Shown piece by piece: positions 6,205 through 14,767 of a stretch of DNA of 18,372 nt. The translations under genes were made by a program, and so were the position numbers. The notes below the pieces were generated by a model, which was not told where the DNA came from, did no database searches, and saw only the letters and a program-made list of their open reading frames with translations. Source of the DNA: an uncultured Lachnospiraceae bacterium (lineage in GTDB: Bacteria; Bacillota; Clostridia; Lachnospirales; Lachnospiraceae); NCBI GenBank assembly GCA_910586605.1, contig CAJUJR010000055.1:1-18372 (forward strand). The letters are read 5' to 3'. Position 1 is the stretch's first letter; each line of letters begins with the position of its first letter.

Positions 6205-8313
6205 ATGGAAAAAAATGTAATTGAACAGGTATTTGGGATAAACGTGTTCAACGATGAGGTAATGCAGGCAAAACTGCCAAAGGATGTATATAAGTCCTGG
6301 AAAAAAACTCTGGAAAGCGGAGAAGACTTAGATTCTGACATCGCAAATGTCGTAGCACATGCAATGAAAGAATGGGCACTGGAACATGGTGCAACACACT
6401 ATACACACTGGTTCCACCCTATGACAGGGATTACTGCAGAAAAGCATGATTCTTTTTTAAGCCCTGCAACAGAAAGTAAGCCTGTCCTTGAATTTAAAGG
6501 CAAGGAATTAATAAAAGGCGAGCCGGATGCCTCTTCTTTCCCTTCCGGCGGGCTGCGTGCCACATTTGAAGCAAGGGGATATACAGCATGGGATTGTACC
6601 TCACCGGCTTTCCTCCGTCAGGATTCCGGCGGCGTAACCCTCTGCATTCCGACTGCTTTCTGTTCTTATACTGGGGAAGCGCTGGATAAAAAGACACCTC
6701 TTCTCCGTTCTATGGAAGCAATCAGCAAACAGGCTGTCCGTATCATGAGATTATTTGGATATGATGACGTAAAAAAAATATCCTGCTCTGTAGGGCCTGA
6801 GCAGGAATACTTCTTGGTAAACCGTGAAAAATATTTACAGCGGAAGGACTTAATCTTTTCCGGCCGTACTCTTTTTGGAGCTCCAGCGCCAAAAGGACAG
6901 GAGCTTGACGACCACTATTTCGGTATTATCAAAGAGCGGATTGCTGTATTTATGAAAGATTTAAACCTGGAACTCTGGAAAGTGGGCATCCTTGCAAAAA
7001 CACAACATAATGAAGTAGCTCCGGCACAGCATGAGATGGCGCCTATCTTCTCGACTGCAAATATTGCCACTGACCACAACCAGCTTGTAATGGAAATTAT
7101 GAAAAAGGTAGCTAAGCGCCATAACCTGGAATGCCTGCTGCATGAAAAACCATTTGCCGGCGTCAATGGCTCTGGTAAGCATAATAACTGGTCAATTATT
7201 ACCGATACCGGCATTAACCTTCTAGACCCAGGCAAAAAACCGCATGAAAACACAAAATTCCTGCTCTTTTTGTCTGCCGTTATTAAAGCAGTTGATGAAC
7301 ACCCTGAACTGTTACGGCTTTCTGCTTCCAATCCTGGAAATGACCACAGACTTGGCGCAAACGAAGCCCCTCCTGCCATTATTTCGATCTTCCTTGGAGA
7401 ACAGTTAGAAGATATTATTGAGCAGATTGTAAAAGGCGACGTTTCCTCTTCTATCCCAAGCTCACAGCTTGATACCGGCGTCCATGTCCTTCCTGTTTTG
7501 AAAAAGGATGCAACAGACAGAAACCGTACCTCGCCATTTGCCTTTACCGGAAATAAATTTGAATTCCGTATGCTTGGCTCTTCCCTTTCTATTGCTGGAC
7601 CAAACTTTACTTTAAATACAATTGTAGCTGACGTGCTGCAGGACTTTGCAGATGAGCTAGAACAGGCAGAAGACTTTGACAGCGCTGTAAATGATTTGAT
7701 TAAAAGAACAGTAACAGAACACCAAAAAGTTATTTTCAATGGGGACGGCTATTCTGACGATTGGGTAACTGAGGCAGAAAAACGCGGGCTTCCAAATGTT
7801 AAGTCTATGGTTGAAGCAATTCCATACCTTGTCACTGACAAAACGGTAAAGGTATTTGAACGGCAGAATGTACTAACAAAAGCAGAACTGGAATCCAGGG
7901 CAGAAATTAATTACGAGACATATTCCAAAACAATTAATATAGAAGCAAAAACAATGATTGATATGGCCGGGAAACAGTACATACCTGCTATTATCAAATA
8001 TGTTACAAACCTTGCAAACTCTGTAAACAGCGTAACATCTGCATGTGCGTCTGCAGATACTTCTGTCCAGACGGAGCTTTTAACAAAATGCTCTGCGCTA
8101 TTAACAGAAGCACAGAAAGCGCTTGTGAATCTGGAAAATGTAACAGCAAAAGCTGCTACAAAAGCAGAAGGCCAGGAACAGGCTGTCTATTTCCGTAAAG
8201 TTGTGTTCCCTGCTATGGATGCGCTCCGCAGCCCGATTGATGAACTCGAAATGATCGTGGATCAGGACTTCTGGCCAGTTCCAACCTATAGTGATTTGCT
8301 ATTTGAAGTGTAA
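6205..8313 (+). CDS. glnN: Glutamine synthetase type III (GlnN)
   Basis: This 702-aa enzyme should make glutamine from glutamate, ammonia and ATP as a large oligomer in the cytoplasm. The length and the signature regions are those of GSIII: the N-terminal THYTHWFHPMTG (about 64-75), GPEQEYFLV (197-205, metal-binding E199 and E201), NEVAPAQHE (269-277, E270 and E277), the nucleotide-side GVNGSGKHNNWS (319-330, H326) and NDHRLGANEAPPAI (379-392). The C-terminal third is the helical GSIII-specific extension. All catalytic positions I can place are intact, unlike the GlnA-like protein at 16472-17785, so this is the window's only convincing glutamine-forming enzyme. AAAGGATGG precedes the ATG. It is monocistronic: its own promoter and attenuator-like leader lie upstream and a terminator at 8341. 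Confidence 0.96.
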   Translation: MEKNVIEQVFGINVFNDEVMQAKLPKDVYKSWKKTLESGEDLDSDIANVVAHAMKEWALEHGATHYTHWFHPMTGITAEKHDSFLSPATESKPVLEFKGKELIKGEPDASSFPSGGLRATFEARGYTAWDCTSPAFLRQDSGGVTLCIPTAFCSYTGEALDKKTPLLRSMEAISKQAVRIMRLFGYDDVKKISCSVGPEQEYFLVNREKYLQRKDLIFSGRTLFGAPAPKGQELDDHYFGIIKERIAVFMKDLNLELWKVGILAKTQHNEVAPAQHEMAPIFSTANIATDHNQLVMEIMKKVAKRHNLECLLHEKPFAGVNGSGKHNNWSIITDTGINLLDPGKKPHENTKFLLFLSAVIKAVDEHPELLRLSASNPGNDHRLGANEAPPAIISIFLGEQLEDIIEQIVKGDVSSSIPSSQLDTGVHVLPVLKKDATDRNRTSPFAFTGNKFEFRMLGSSLSIAGPNFTLNTIVADVLQDFADELEQAEDFDSAVNDLIKRTVTEHQKVIFNGDGYSDDWVTEAEKRGLPNVKSMVEAIPYLVTDKTVKVFERQNVLTKAELESRAEINYETYSKTINIEAKTMIDMAGKQYIPAIIKYVTNLANSVNSVTSACASADTSVQTELLTKCSALLTEAQKALVNLENVTAKAATKAEGQEQAVYFRKVVFPAMDALRSPIDELEMIVDQDFWPVPTYSDLLFEV

Positions 8314-8340
8314 TATTGACTTGAAAGGATTGGATTCTTT

Positions 8341-8377
8341 AAAAAAGGGCACCAACAAAGGCGGTGCCCCTTTTTTT
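8341..8377 (+). terminator. Intrinsic terminator after glnN (bidirectional form)
   Basis: GGGCACC (8347-8353) and GGTGCCC (8363-8369) form a GC-rich stem with a 9-base loop, flanked by six A before and seven T after. It can serve glnN on the plus strand and the HEPN gene on the minus strand. The same 7-bp stem and GGC loop end recur in the terminator at 17953-17981. Confidence 0.88.
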
Positions 8378-8390
8378 CACTAAACACGCC

Positions 8391-8816
8391 CTAATCACCA
8401 AGAAACCGTTTTACCAATTCATGGCATTCTAAGTTTAATTCCCGTCTGACTGCATGGACATATTCAATAACATGATACATAGTTTCCAAACATTCTGCAC
8501 ATTCTTCCTTTGTCACCGTCACAAAATTCTCCCCAGGATATTTTGCATCAAAATAATAGTCTTTAAGCATAGAAAGTGCACCTCTGTCAAGCGCAGGCTC
8601 TTTATATTGTGCCCGTACAGAGTCATACAAAGCCCTTAAATTATGGGAATGCATTAGCGGAATGCTTTCTGCACTGACACGCTCCACAACAGATTTCAGC
8701 ATTTTTTCTGCGACCTGCTGCGCTAAAACAACAATATCATTATAAAATGGCAGGCCTAAGGTTGCCTGCAAATATAACAGATTGTTATATGCAATTTCGT
8801 AATAATCATTTTTCAT
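8391..8816 (-). CDS. HEPN domain protein, probable partner of nucleotidyltransferase
   Basis: A 141-aa all-helical protein of the HEPN superfamily (COG1895/COG2250-like). Diagnostic features are the N-terminal DYYEIAYNNLLYLQATL, the helix VLAQQVAEKMLKSVVE and the YYFDAKYPGE motif (87-96). A C-terminal R125-x6-H132 could imitate the RNase motif Rx4-6H, but it does not sit in the usual context, so ribonuclease activity is uncertain. GGAGAGG stands before the ATG at 8816. It lies 60 bases behind the nucleotidyltransferase gene. Such pairs are widespread in prokaryotes and a related type (HepT/MntA) is a proven toxin-antitoxin system in which the nucleotidyltransferase AMPylates the toxin. Whether this subfamily is a toxin is not established. 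Confidence 0.8.
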   Translation of the reverse strand: MKNDYYEIAYNNLLYLQATLGLPFYNDIVVLAQQVAEKMLKSVVERVSAESIPLMHSHNLRALYDSVRAQYKEPALDRGALSMLKDYYFDAKYPGENFVTVTKEECAECLETMYHVIEYVHAVRRELNLECHELVKRFLGD

Positions 8817-8876
8817 GCAAATTACCTCTCCTTCCGGTTACCTCTCTGTGCCCCAAACCATACCAATCATTCTCCC

Positions 8877-9212
8877 TCATAACAAACGCCTGTAATCCTT
8901 CCGCAAGTTTTTTGCAAAAACAGAGTGATCGTTATTAAAATACCCCCTTGTCACATAAATAATATCTCCCCCTTCTAACTCGGCATCCTCCCGCAAAGAG
9001 CCGCTTACTCTCCTGCCAGGCCTATTTGGGGTAATAATGCAGAAATCTATATCACTGGTAATTTTATAATCTCCTCTGGCATAACTCCCAAAAATCCCGA
9101 TTTCTTCAAATTCTATATTATACTCTGCAATCAGTGCCAAAACCTTTTGCATCCTTTCTTCAAATACTTTCACAACAGCGTCGCTTACATGGCAGATATC
9201 TGTCGTCCCCAT
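8877..9212 (-). CDS. MNT-type nucleotidyltransferase (antitoxin-like)
   Basis: This 111-aa protein is a minimal nucleotidyltransferase of the polymerase-beta fold. It has GSYARGDYKITSDIDF (42-57): the GS signature at 42-43, metal-binding D54 and D56, and a probable third acidic residue at D83 (GGDIIYV). The active site therefore looks complete. AAAGGGGG precedes the ATG at 9212. It comes 45 bases after the DUF4846 gene with no evident promoter between, so it may share that transcript. It precedes the HEPN gene, the order typical of MNT-HEPN pairs. By analogy with MntA it may add AMP to its HEPN partner; this is inference. Confidence 0.82.
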   Translation of the reverse strand: MGTTDICHVSDAVVKVFEERMQKVLALIAEYNIEFEEIGIFGSYARGDYKITSDIDFCIITPNRPGRRVSGSLREDAELEGGDIIYVTRGYFNNDHSVFAKNLRKDYRRLL

Positions 9213-9257
9213 CTATCCATCCCCCTTTGGAACAGCAAGAATGATTAATATAACCAG

Positions 9258-10259
9258 TTAATATGAAAGCCTCCTGAAACTGTCTTTACCAAAAGAATAT
9301 TCCGGAGTCTGGAACGTATCTCCGATTTCCTCCTGATAATACCACAAATCCTCCTGATGCAGGGGGTTTTTCAAAAGCTGGAACTCCTGTGCTGGCATAT
9401 ATCCCTGTGCCAGTAAAAATGCCTTTTTCCCATCTTTATCCTCACAGGCATCCACAACCATTACAACATGCCCAGGGCTTGCCCCTTTTATAAAAATATC
9501 GCCAATCTGTAGCTTTTTTAACGGAATCTTCTTCGCTTCCTCTTCCATAGAAAGCGTCCCAGCATAGGCAAAAACAATCCGCATAAATTTTTTAAAATTA
9601 CTGTAAGAGTCATTGTAATTTGCTGATTTTACCCAACTTGAGGAATCTCCCGCCTGAATCCGGTAACCATCCCTCCATTTTGTATATTCTGCTAAAAAAC
9701 CATCTACAAAATGAAACTGAATCCGCTCCTTCTGCCCTGTCTCCCAAAAATACTCCGCATACATCCTCATCACGGAATCAGCACATTGCTGTAAATCCTC
9801 TTTTTCTATCGGAAGCTTAAAAACAGCAGCATGGGCTTCCTGGTTTCCTTTTTCTTCCCCATTATAAAGTAATACTGGTTTTCCATGCTTTTTTAATGGA
9901 TAATCCCTTAAATATTCCCCGAAACTTCCTTCCTTAGATACTATCCTACGATAGCCCTCTGGCACTAAAATCCTGGACTGGAGCGTTTTTCCATCTGTTT
10001 GCAGCAAGGATTTTCTTATCCCCGTTTCTTCATCCAAAGAACCAGATACCTCTTCTTCTTTTGGCAGTGTATCTTCGCTCTCCTGGCTATCCTCTATTTT
10101 CCTGCTCTTTGTATCCTTGGATTCTTTCCTTTCCTTCCTAAACTGCCCTAACTGCCCTTTCACCCCTTTTTCCTGACTTTTCCCCTGCCATATAAAAATC
10201 CCAGCACAGGCAGCAACCAGGCAAACAAGCAATATAATTACTCTCCATTTCTTCCTCAT
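9258..10259 (-). CDS. DUF4846 domain lipoprotein or membrane-anchored protein
   Basis: The 333-aa product begins with a basic n-region and a hydrophobic stretch (residues 5-24) containing VAAC, a candidate lipobox with C18. Hydrophobic residues continue after it, so an uncleaved anchor is also possible. A charged, low-complexity linker (about 27-75, rich in Lys, Glu and Ser) leads to a conserved domain (about 95-333) that I recognise as DUF4846, with SSWVKSANYNDSYSNF, GHVVMVVD (263-270) and AQGYMPAQEF (284-293). The GHVVMVVD segment resembles the His-bearing strand of papain-like/NlpC folds, but no catalytic Cys is obvious. Function is unknown; the location is outside the membrane. AGGAGGG precedes the ATG, and a good promoter lies at 10296-10324. 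Confidence 0.82.
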   Translation of the reverse strand: MRKKWRVIILLVCLVAACAGIFIWQGKSQEKGVKGQLGQFRKERKESKDTKSRKIEDSQESEDTLPKEEEVSGSLDEETGIRKSLLQTDGKTLQSRILVPEGYRRIVSKEGSFGEYLRDYPLKKHGKPVLLYNGEEKGNQEAHAAVFKLPIEKEDLQQCADSVMRMYAEYFWETGQKERIQFHFVDGFLAEYTKWRDGYRIQAGDSSSWVKSANYNDSYSNFKKFMRIVFAYAGTLSMEEEAKKIPLKKLQIGDIFIKGASPGHVVMVVDACEDKDGKKAFLLAQGYMPAQEFQLLKNPLHQEDLWYYQEEIGDTFQTPEYSFGKDSFRRLSY

Positions 10260-10295
10260 AATCCCTCCTAAGAATGTAATTAAAACTTCATTTCC

Positions 10296-10324
10296 ATTAT
10301 ATCATAAGAACTTCCAAAATCCAA
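10296..10324 (-). promoter_or_regulatory. Promoter of DUF4846 gene
   Basis: On the minus strand TTGGAT (10324-10319), a 17-base spacer and a perfect TATAAT (10301-10296). The start near 10289 leaves a leader of about 30 bases including AGGAGG. The rest of the gap up to the carbamate kinase at 10530 must hold that gene's promoter, but several weak alternatives exist and I cannot choose. Confidence 0.6.
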
Positions 10325-10529
10325 TGAACTGTTATTTGCTTTTCCAGCTTTTCCATGATAGAATGTTATTGTTCACTCCGTGGACAGCAATCGCAGTACT
10401 TATAGCACAAAATAAACATTTACTGCCAAAAAACCTTGTCATTACCAACCAGTGAACACGGTATTCATGAAATATCAACGATAAAATTATAGTATTTGTT
10501 AAATCAAAAATCCCGGAAGGAGCAATCAT

Positions 10530-11465
10530 ATGAATAACAAAAAAGTAGTTGTCGCATTAGGCCACAGCGCCTTAGGAAGAACTTTCCCAGAACAAAAAGA
10601 AGCTGTTAAAAATGCAGCGTCTGCCATTTCTGATTTAATAGAGGCAAAATACCAGGTTGTCATTACACACAGCAATGGCCCGCAAATCGGGATGATTCAT
10701 GCTGCAATGACAGAATACAGCAGGCTGGAGCCTTCCAATACTGTTGCGCCAATGTCTATCTGCAGCGCAATGAGCCAAGGATATATCGGTTATGACCTTC
10801 AAAATGAAATCCGAACAGAACTTTTAAACCGTGGTATTTATAAACCAGTTTCTACTCTGATTACACAAGTGCGCGTCGACCCATTTGACGCTGCATTTAC
10901 CCATCCCCACAAGCTGGTTGGCCGGTATATGACGGAAGAAGAGGCAAAACAGGAAGAAAAAAAAGGGAACCATGTTACCTTTATTGAAGGAAAAGGATAT
11001 CAGCGTGTTATCGCAGCGCCACGCCCAATGGAAATCTATGAACTGGATGCTATTAAAGCATTGATGGATGCCGGGCAGATTGTGATTGCGGCAGGCGGCG
11101 GCGGAATCCCTGTATTGCAGCAGGGAACACGCTTAAAAGGCGCCAGCGCTGTTATTGAGAAAGATATTACTAGCGCTTGCCTTGCAGAACAGCTCCATGC
11201 TGATATTCTGTTACTACTGACCGGGGTAGAAAAGGTCTGCCTGAATTTTGGAAAAGAAAACGAAACCCCATTAGATTCTATGACTGTCGAAGAGGCAACA
11301 AAATACATTGGGGAAAACCAGTTTTCCACTGGGGCAATGCTTCCAAAAGTGGAAGCTGCTGTTTCTTTCGCGTCCTCTTCCAATGAACGCAAGTCTATTA
11401 TCACCAGTATTGATACTGCCCTTGCCGGGCTGATGGGTAAAACAGGCACACAGGTACATTGCTAG
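10530..11465 (+). CDS. arcC: Carbamate kinase, YqeA-like
   Basis: This 311-aa amino acid kinase family protein should interconvert carbamoyl phosphate plus ADP with carbamate plus ATP. Matches run along the whole length, closest in style to E. coli YqeA: HSNGPQIGMI (47-56), MSQGYIGYDLQNEIR, TQVRVDPFDAAF, K128 (HPHKLVG), AGGGGIPV (188-195), K211 (VIEKDITS), LTGVEKVCLNFGKENE and K273 (AMLPKVEAA). One oddity is that the N-terminal phosphate-binding loop, normally ALGGNAL, reads ALGHSAL (GHS at 11-13). GGAAGGAG precedes the ATG. It converges on carB, which makes carbamoyl phosphate, so the locus handles this intermediate in both directions. No arginine deiminase or ornithine transcarbamylase is in the window. 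Confidence 0.88.
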   Translation: MNNKKVVVALGHSALGRTFPEQKEAVKNAASAISDLIEAKYQVVITHSNGPQIGMIHAAMTEYSRLEPSNTVAPMSICSAMSQGYIGYDLQNEIRTELLNRGIYKPVSTLITQVRVDPFDAAFTHPHKLVGRYMTEEEAKQEEKKGNHVTFIEGKGYQRVIAAPRPMEIYELDAIKALMDAGQIVIAAGGGGIPVLQQGTRLKGASAVIEKDITSACLAEQLHADILLLLTGVEKVCLNFGKENETPLDSMTVEEATKYIGENQFSTGAMLPKVEAAVSFASSSNERKSIITSIDTALAGLMGKTGTQVHC

Positions 11466-11479
11466 TATCTGTATCACTA

Positions 11480-11525
11480 ATATAGCAAAAGAGGGAATGT
11501 ATACACATTCCCTCTTTTGCTATAT
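11480..11525. terminator. Bidirectional terminator between carbamate kinase and carB
   Basis: A perfect 21-bp stem (11480-11500 with 11505-11525) closes the tetraloop ATAC. The inner part is GAGGGAATGT with ACATTCCCTC, flanked by AAAA and TTTT. Symmetrical, it lies 14 bases after the kinase gene and 20 after carB and can end both transcripts. The T-runs are inside the stem and short. Confidence 0.8.
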
Positions 11526-11545
11526 ATAGCTAATTCTCCATTCGG

Positions 11546-14500
11546 CTAACAAGAACCTGCACGTTCCTTTGAAATTGTTGCAATATCTACAACAGAAAGG
11601 TTTTCGTGGTCAGAATTTTCCAGGCTTTTCAGCAATGCATCTGCCGTATCAAGCGATGTCAGGCAATTAACGCCTGTTTCAATTGCTGTGCGGCGGATTA
11701 AGAAACCATCCTTTAATTTATCACCATAAGTCGGCGTATCTATTACCAAATCAATCTGATGCTCTAAAAGCAGGTCCATTAACGTTGGGGATTCCTCATT
11801 AATGCGGTTTACTGGGAAAGTAAGGACTCCATGCTCATTTAAGACCCTAGCAGTGTTCCTTGTTGCAAAAATATCATACCCTAACTTTTTAAACCTCTTT
11901 GCAATATCAACCGCCTCTAATTTATCTGAATCTTTTACTGTTAATATCATCTTTTTATGCTTTGGCAAATCTACCCCAGAGCCTAAAAATGCTTTATAAA
12001 GCGCCTCGTCAAAGGACTTGGAAATCCCAAGGCATTCCCCAGTAGATTTCATCTCCGGCCCTAAGCTGATTTCTGCCCCACGCAGCTTCTCAAAAGAGAA
12101 CACAGGCATTTTAATTGCAAGGTATTCTGATTTTTTCGCAAGCCCTGTCTCATAACCCAAATCCTTGATTTTTGCCCCAAGAATAACTTTTGATGCCAAA
12201 TCAACAATTGGAATCCCTGTCACTTTACTGATATAAGGCACTGTACGGCTGGAACGCGGATTTACCTCAATAACAAAGACTTCCTCATTATATACAATAA
12301 ACTGGATATTAATCAGCCCGATTACATGCAAAGAACGCGCAAGCTTCCTTGTATAATCTACAATAACACGCTGAATCTTATCAGAAATACTCTGCGCCGG
12401 ATATACGGAAATACTATCGCCAGAGTGAATCCCAGCACGCTCCACATGTTCCATAATCCCTGGAATCAAGATGTCCTCCCCATCGCATACCGCATCTACT
12501 TCCACTTCTTTTCCCATTAAATATTTATCAACCAAAATCGGATGTTCCTGATGATAACGGTTAATAACCGCCATAAACTCCCTAATATCAGAATCTGTTA
12601 CAGCAATCTGCATCCCCTGCCCACCAAGCACATAAGAAGGGCGTACCAGCACCGGATATCCCAGTTCATTTGCTGCCTCCAACGCTTCTTCTGTTGTAAA
12701 TACCGTTTTGCCAGAAGGGCGCGGAATACAGCACTGTTCTAAGATTTCATCAAATAATTCCCTATCCTCCGCAGCATCCACATTCTCTGCGCTTGTACCC
12801 AGAATCTTTACCCCCATCTTTAATAACGCCTCTGTCAGCTTAATCGCCGTCTGCCCTCCAAACTGCACCACTGCACCATCCGGCTTTTCTAAACGGACAA
12901 TATTTTCCACATCTTCCGGCGTCAATGGCTCAAAATATAGCTTATCTGCAATATCAAAATCTGTGCTGACTGTCTCTGGGTTATTATTTACAATAATTGT
13001 CTCATAACCCTCCTGTGATAACGCCCAAACACTGTGTACAGAACAATAATCAAACTCAATTCCCTGGCCAATCCGGATTGGGCCAGAACCAAGCACCATA
13101 ATTTTCTTCTTTTCAGAAGTATCTTCTACTTCGTTTACGCCGTCAAAGCAACTATAATAATATGGCGTTTCTGATGCAAATTCTGCAGCGCAGGTATCTA
13201 CCATCTTAAAAGCCGCTACAATGCCCATCTCACGGCGCATATCATGTATTTCTTTTTCTGTCTTACCCGTAAATCCTGCAATTACAGAATCTGGAAATTC
13301 CAGCCTTTTTGCCTCCTTTAAAAGCTCTTTATCCAAAGCCTTTGCCCCTTTCAGCTTTTCCTCCATCTCAACCAATAGTGCAATTTTATCTATAAACCAG
13401 TCATCAATCATTGTAATTTCATGAATCGTATCATATGGGACTTCCCGGCGGATTGCCTCTGCAATTACAAAAATACGGCGGTCATCTACTACATGGAGCT
13501 GTTCAATCACCTCGTCTTTGGACAGTCCTTCATAGTCATCATTTATCAGGCAGTCAACATGCTGTTCTAGGGAGCGGAGCGCCTTCATCAATGCCCCTTC
13601 AAAATTTGTACAAATGCTCATTACTTCGCCTGTCGCCTTCATCTGGGTCGTCAAAGTCCTCTTCGCTTTTATAAACTTATCAAATGGCAGGCGCGGAATC
13701 TTTACTACAACATAATCAAGCGCAGGCTCAAAGCTTGCATAAGTCTTACCTGTTACAGCATTTGGTATCTCATCCAAAGTATATCCAAGTGCAATTTTTG
13801 CAGAAACCTTCGCAATCGGATACCCAGTTGCCTTAGAAGCAAGCGCAGAAGAACGGCTGACACGCGGATTTACTTCAATAACAATATATTCAAAAGATGT
13901 TGGATGAAGCGCAAACTGCACATTACAGCCTCCTGTAATCCCAAGTTCATCAATAATGCGGAGCGCCGAAGTACGGAGCATTTGGTATTCCTTGTCAGAC
14001 AAAGTCTGGGAAGGCGCTACCACAATACTGTCCCCTGTATGCACCCCGACTGGGTCCAGGTTTTCCATATTACATACCGTAATACAGGTTCCGTTGCTGT
14101 CACGCATCACCTCATATTCTATTTCCTTCCAGCCAGCAATGCAGCGCTCTACTAAAACCTGCCCCACACGGGAAAGGCGCAGGCCATTTGAGAGGATTTC
14201 CTTTAATTCCTCCTGGTTATGGGCAATCCCGCCACCAGATCCCCCAAGCGTATAAGCTGGACGCAGTACGACAGGATAGCCGATTTTTTCAGCAAATGCT
14301 ACGCCATCCTCTATATTTTCCACTAACTCTGAAGCGGCGCATGGTTCCCCAATCCGCTCCATCATATCCTTAAATTCCTGGCGCCCTTCTGCATTTCGGA
14401 TGGTTTCTGCTGTCGTACCAAGAAGCTTTACTCCGTGGCTGTCTAAAAAGCCCGATTCCGCAAGTTCCATCCCTAGATTCAGCCCTGCCTGCCCGCCCAT

Positions 14501-14767
14501 ATTCGGAAGCAAGCTGTCTGGCTTTTCCACCTCAATAATTTTCTGGAGCACCTCTACGGTCAAAGGCTCAATATAAACTTTATCCGCAATCTCTTTATCT
14601 GTCATAATCGTAGCCGGATTGGAATTCACCAGGATTACTTCCATACCCTCTTCTTTTAAGGAACGGCATGCCTGTGTGCCGGCATAATCAAACTCAGCGG
14701 CCTGTCCAATTACAATCGGGCCAGAACCAATTACTAAAACCCTTTTTATCCCTTCAAGCTTTGGCAT
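11546..14767 (-). CDS. carB: Carbamoyl-phosphate synthase large subunit
   Basis: CarB (1073 aa, standard) makes carbamoyl phosphate from bicarbonate, ammonia supplied by CarA and two ATP, for pyrimidine and arginine synthesis. The two homologous halves are plain: KRVLVIGSGPIVIGQAAEFDYAG at the N-terminus is echoed by IMVLGSGPIRIGQGIEFDYC at about residue 555. Each half has an ATP-grasp fold with RPAYTLGGSGGGIA or RPSYVLGGQGMQIA and VIEVNPRVSRSSALASK or VIEVNPRSSRTVPYISK. The last 130 residues are the methylglyoxal-synthase-like allosteric domain (RFKKLGYDIFATRNTARVL). The ATG at 14767 overlaps the carA stop in TAATG, with AGGAGG nine bases before it inside carA. This implies coupled translation. 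It is the last gene of the operon. Confidence 0.97.
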   Translation of the reverse strand: MPKLEGIKRVLVIGSGPIVIGQAAEFDYAGTQACRSLKEEGMEVILVNSNPATIMTDKEIADKVYIEPLTVEVLQKIIEVEKPDSLLPNMGGQAGLNLGMELAESGFLDSHGVKLLGTTAETIRNAEGRQEFKDMMERIGEPCAASELVENIEDGVAFAEKIGYPVVLRPAYTLGGSGGGIAHNQEELKEILSNGLRLSRVGQVLVERCIAGWKEIEYEVMRDSNGTCITVCNMENLDPVGVHTGDSIVVAPSQTLSDKEYQMLRTSALRIIDELGITGGCNVQFALHPTSFEYIVIEVNPRVSRSSALASKATGYPIAKVSAKIALGYTLDEIPNAVTGKTYASFEPALDYVVVKIPRLPFDKFIKAKRTLTTQMKATGEVMSICTNFEGALMKALRSLEQHVDCLINDDYEGLSKDEVIEQLHVVDDRRIFVIAEAIRREVPYDTIHEITMIDDWFIDKIALLVEMEEKLKGAKALDKELLKEAKRLEFPDSVIAGFTGKTEKEIHDMRREMGIVAAFKMVDTCAAEFASETPYYYSCFDGVNEVEDTSEKKKIMVLGSGPIRIGQGIEFDYCSVHSVWALSQEGYETIIVNNNPETVSTDFDIADKLYFEPLTPEDVENIVRLEKPDGAVVQFGGQTAIKLTEALLKMGVKILGTSAENVDAAEDRELFDEILEQCCIPRPSGKTVFTTEEALEAANELGYPVLVRPSYVLGGQGMQIAVTDSDIREFMAVINRYHQEHPILVDKYLMGKEVEVDAVCDGEDILIPGIMEHVERAGIHSGDSISVYPAQSISDKIQRVIVDYTRKLARSLHVIGLINIQFIVYNEEVFVIEVNPRSSRTVPYISKVTGIPIVDLASKVILGAKIKDLGYETGLAKKSEYLAIKMPVFSFEKLRGAEISLGPEMKSTGECLGISKSFDEALYKAFLGSGVDLPKHKKMILTVKDSDKLEAVDIAKRFKKLGYDIFATRNTARVLNEHGVLTFPVNRINEESPTLMDLLLEHQIDLVIDTPTYGDKLKDGFLIRRTAIETGVNCLTSLDTADALLKSLENSDHENLSVVDIATISKERAGSC

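Noticed and set aside
6915..7739. 274-codon open frame on the minus strand inside glnN
   Set aside because: It is antisense to a full-length conserved gene, has Ser/Cys-rich sequence of the kind produced by reading its codons backwards, and shows no ribosome site or known motif.
10332..10529. 65-codon minus-strand frame between the DUF4846 and carbamate kinase genes
   Set aside because: It lies in the divergent promoter gap, its start falls on the ribosome site of the carbamate kinase gene, and the composition is not protein-like.
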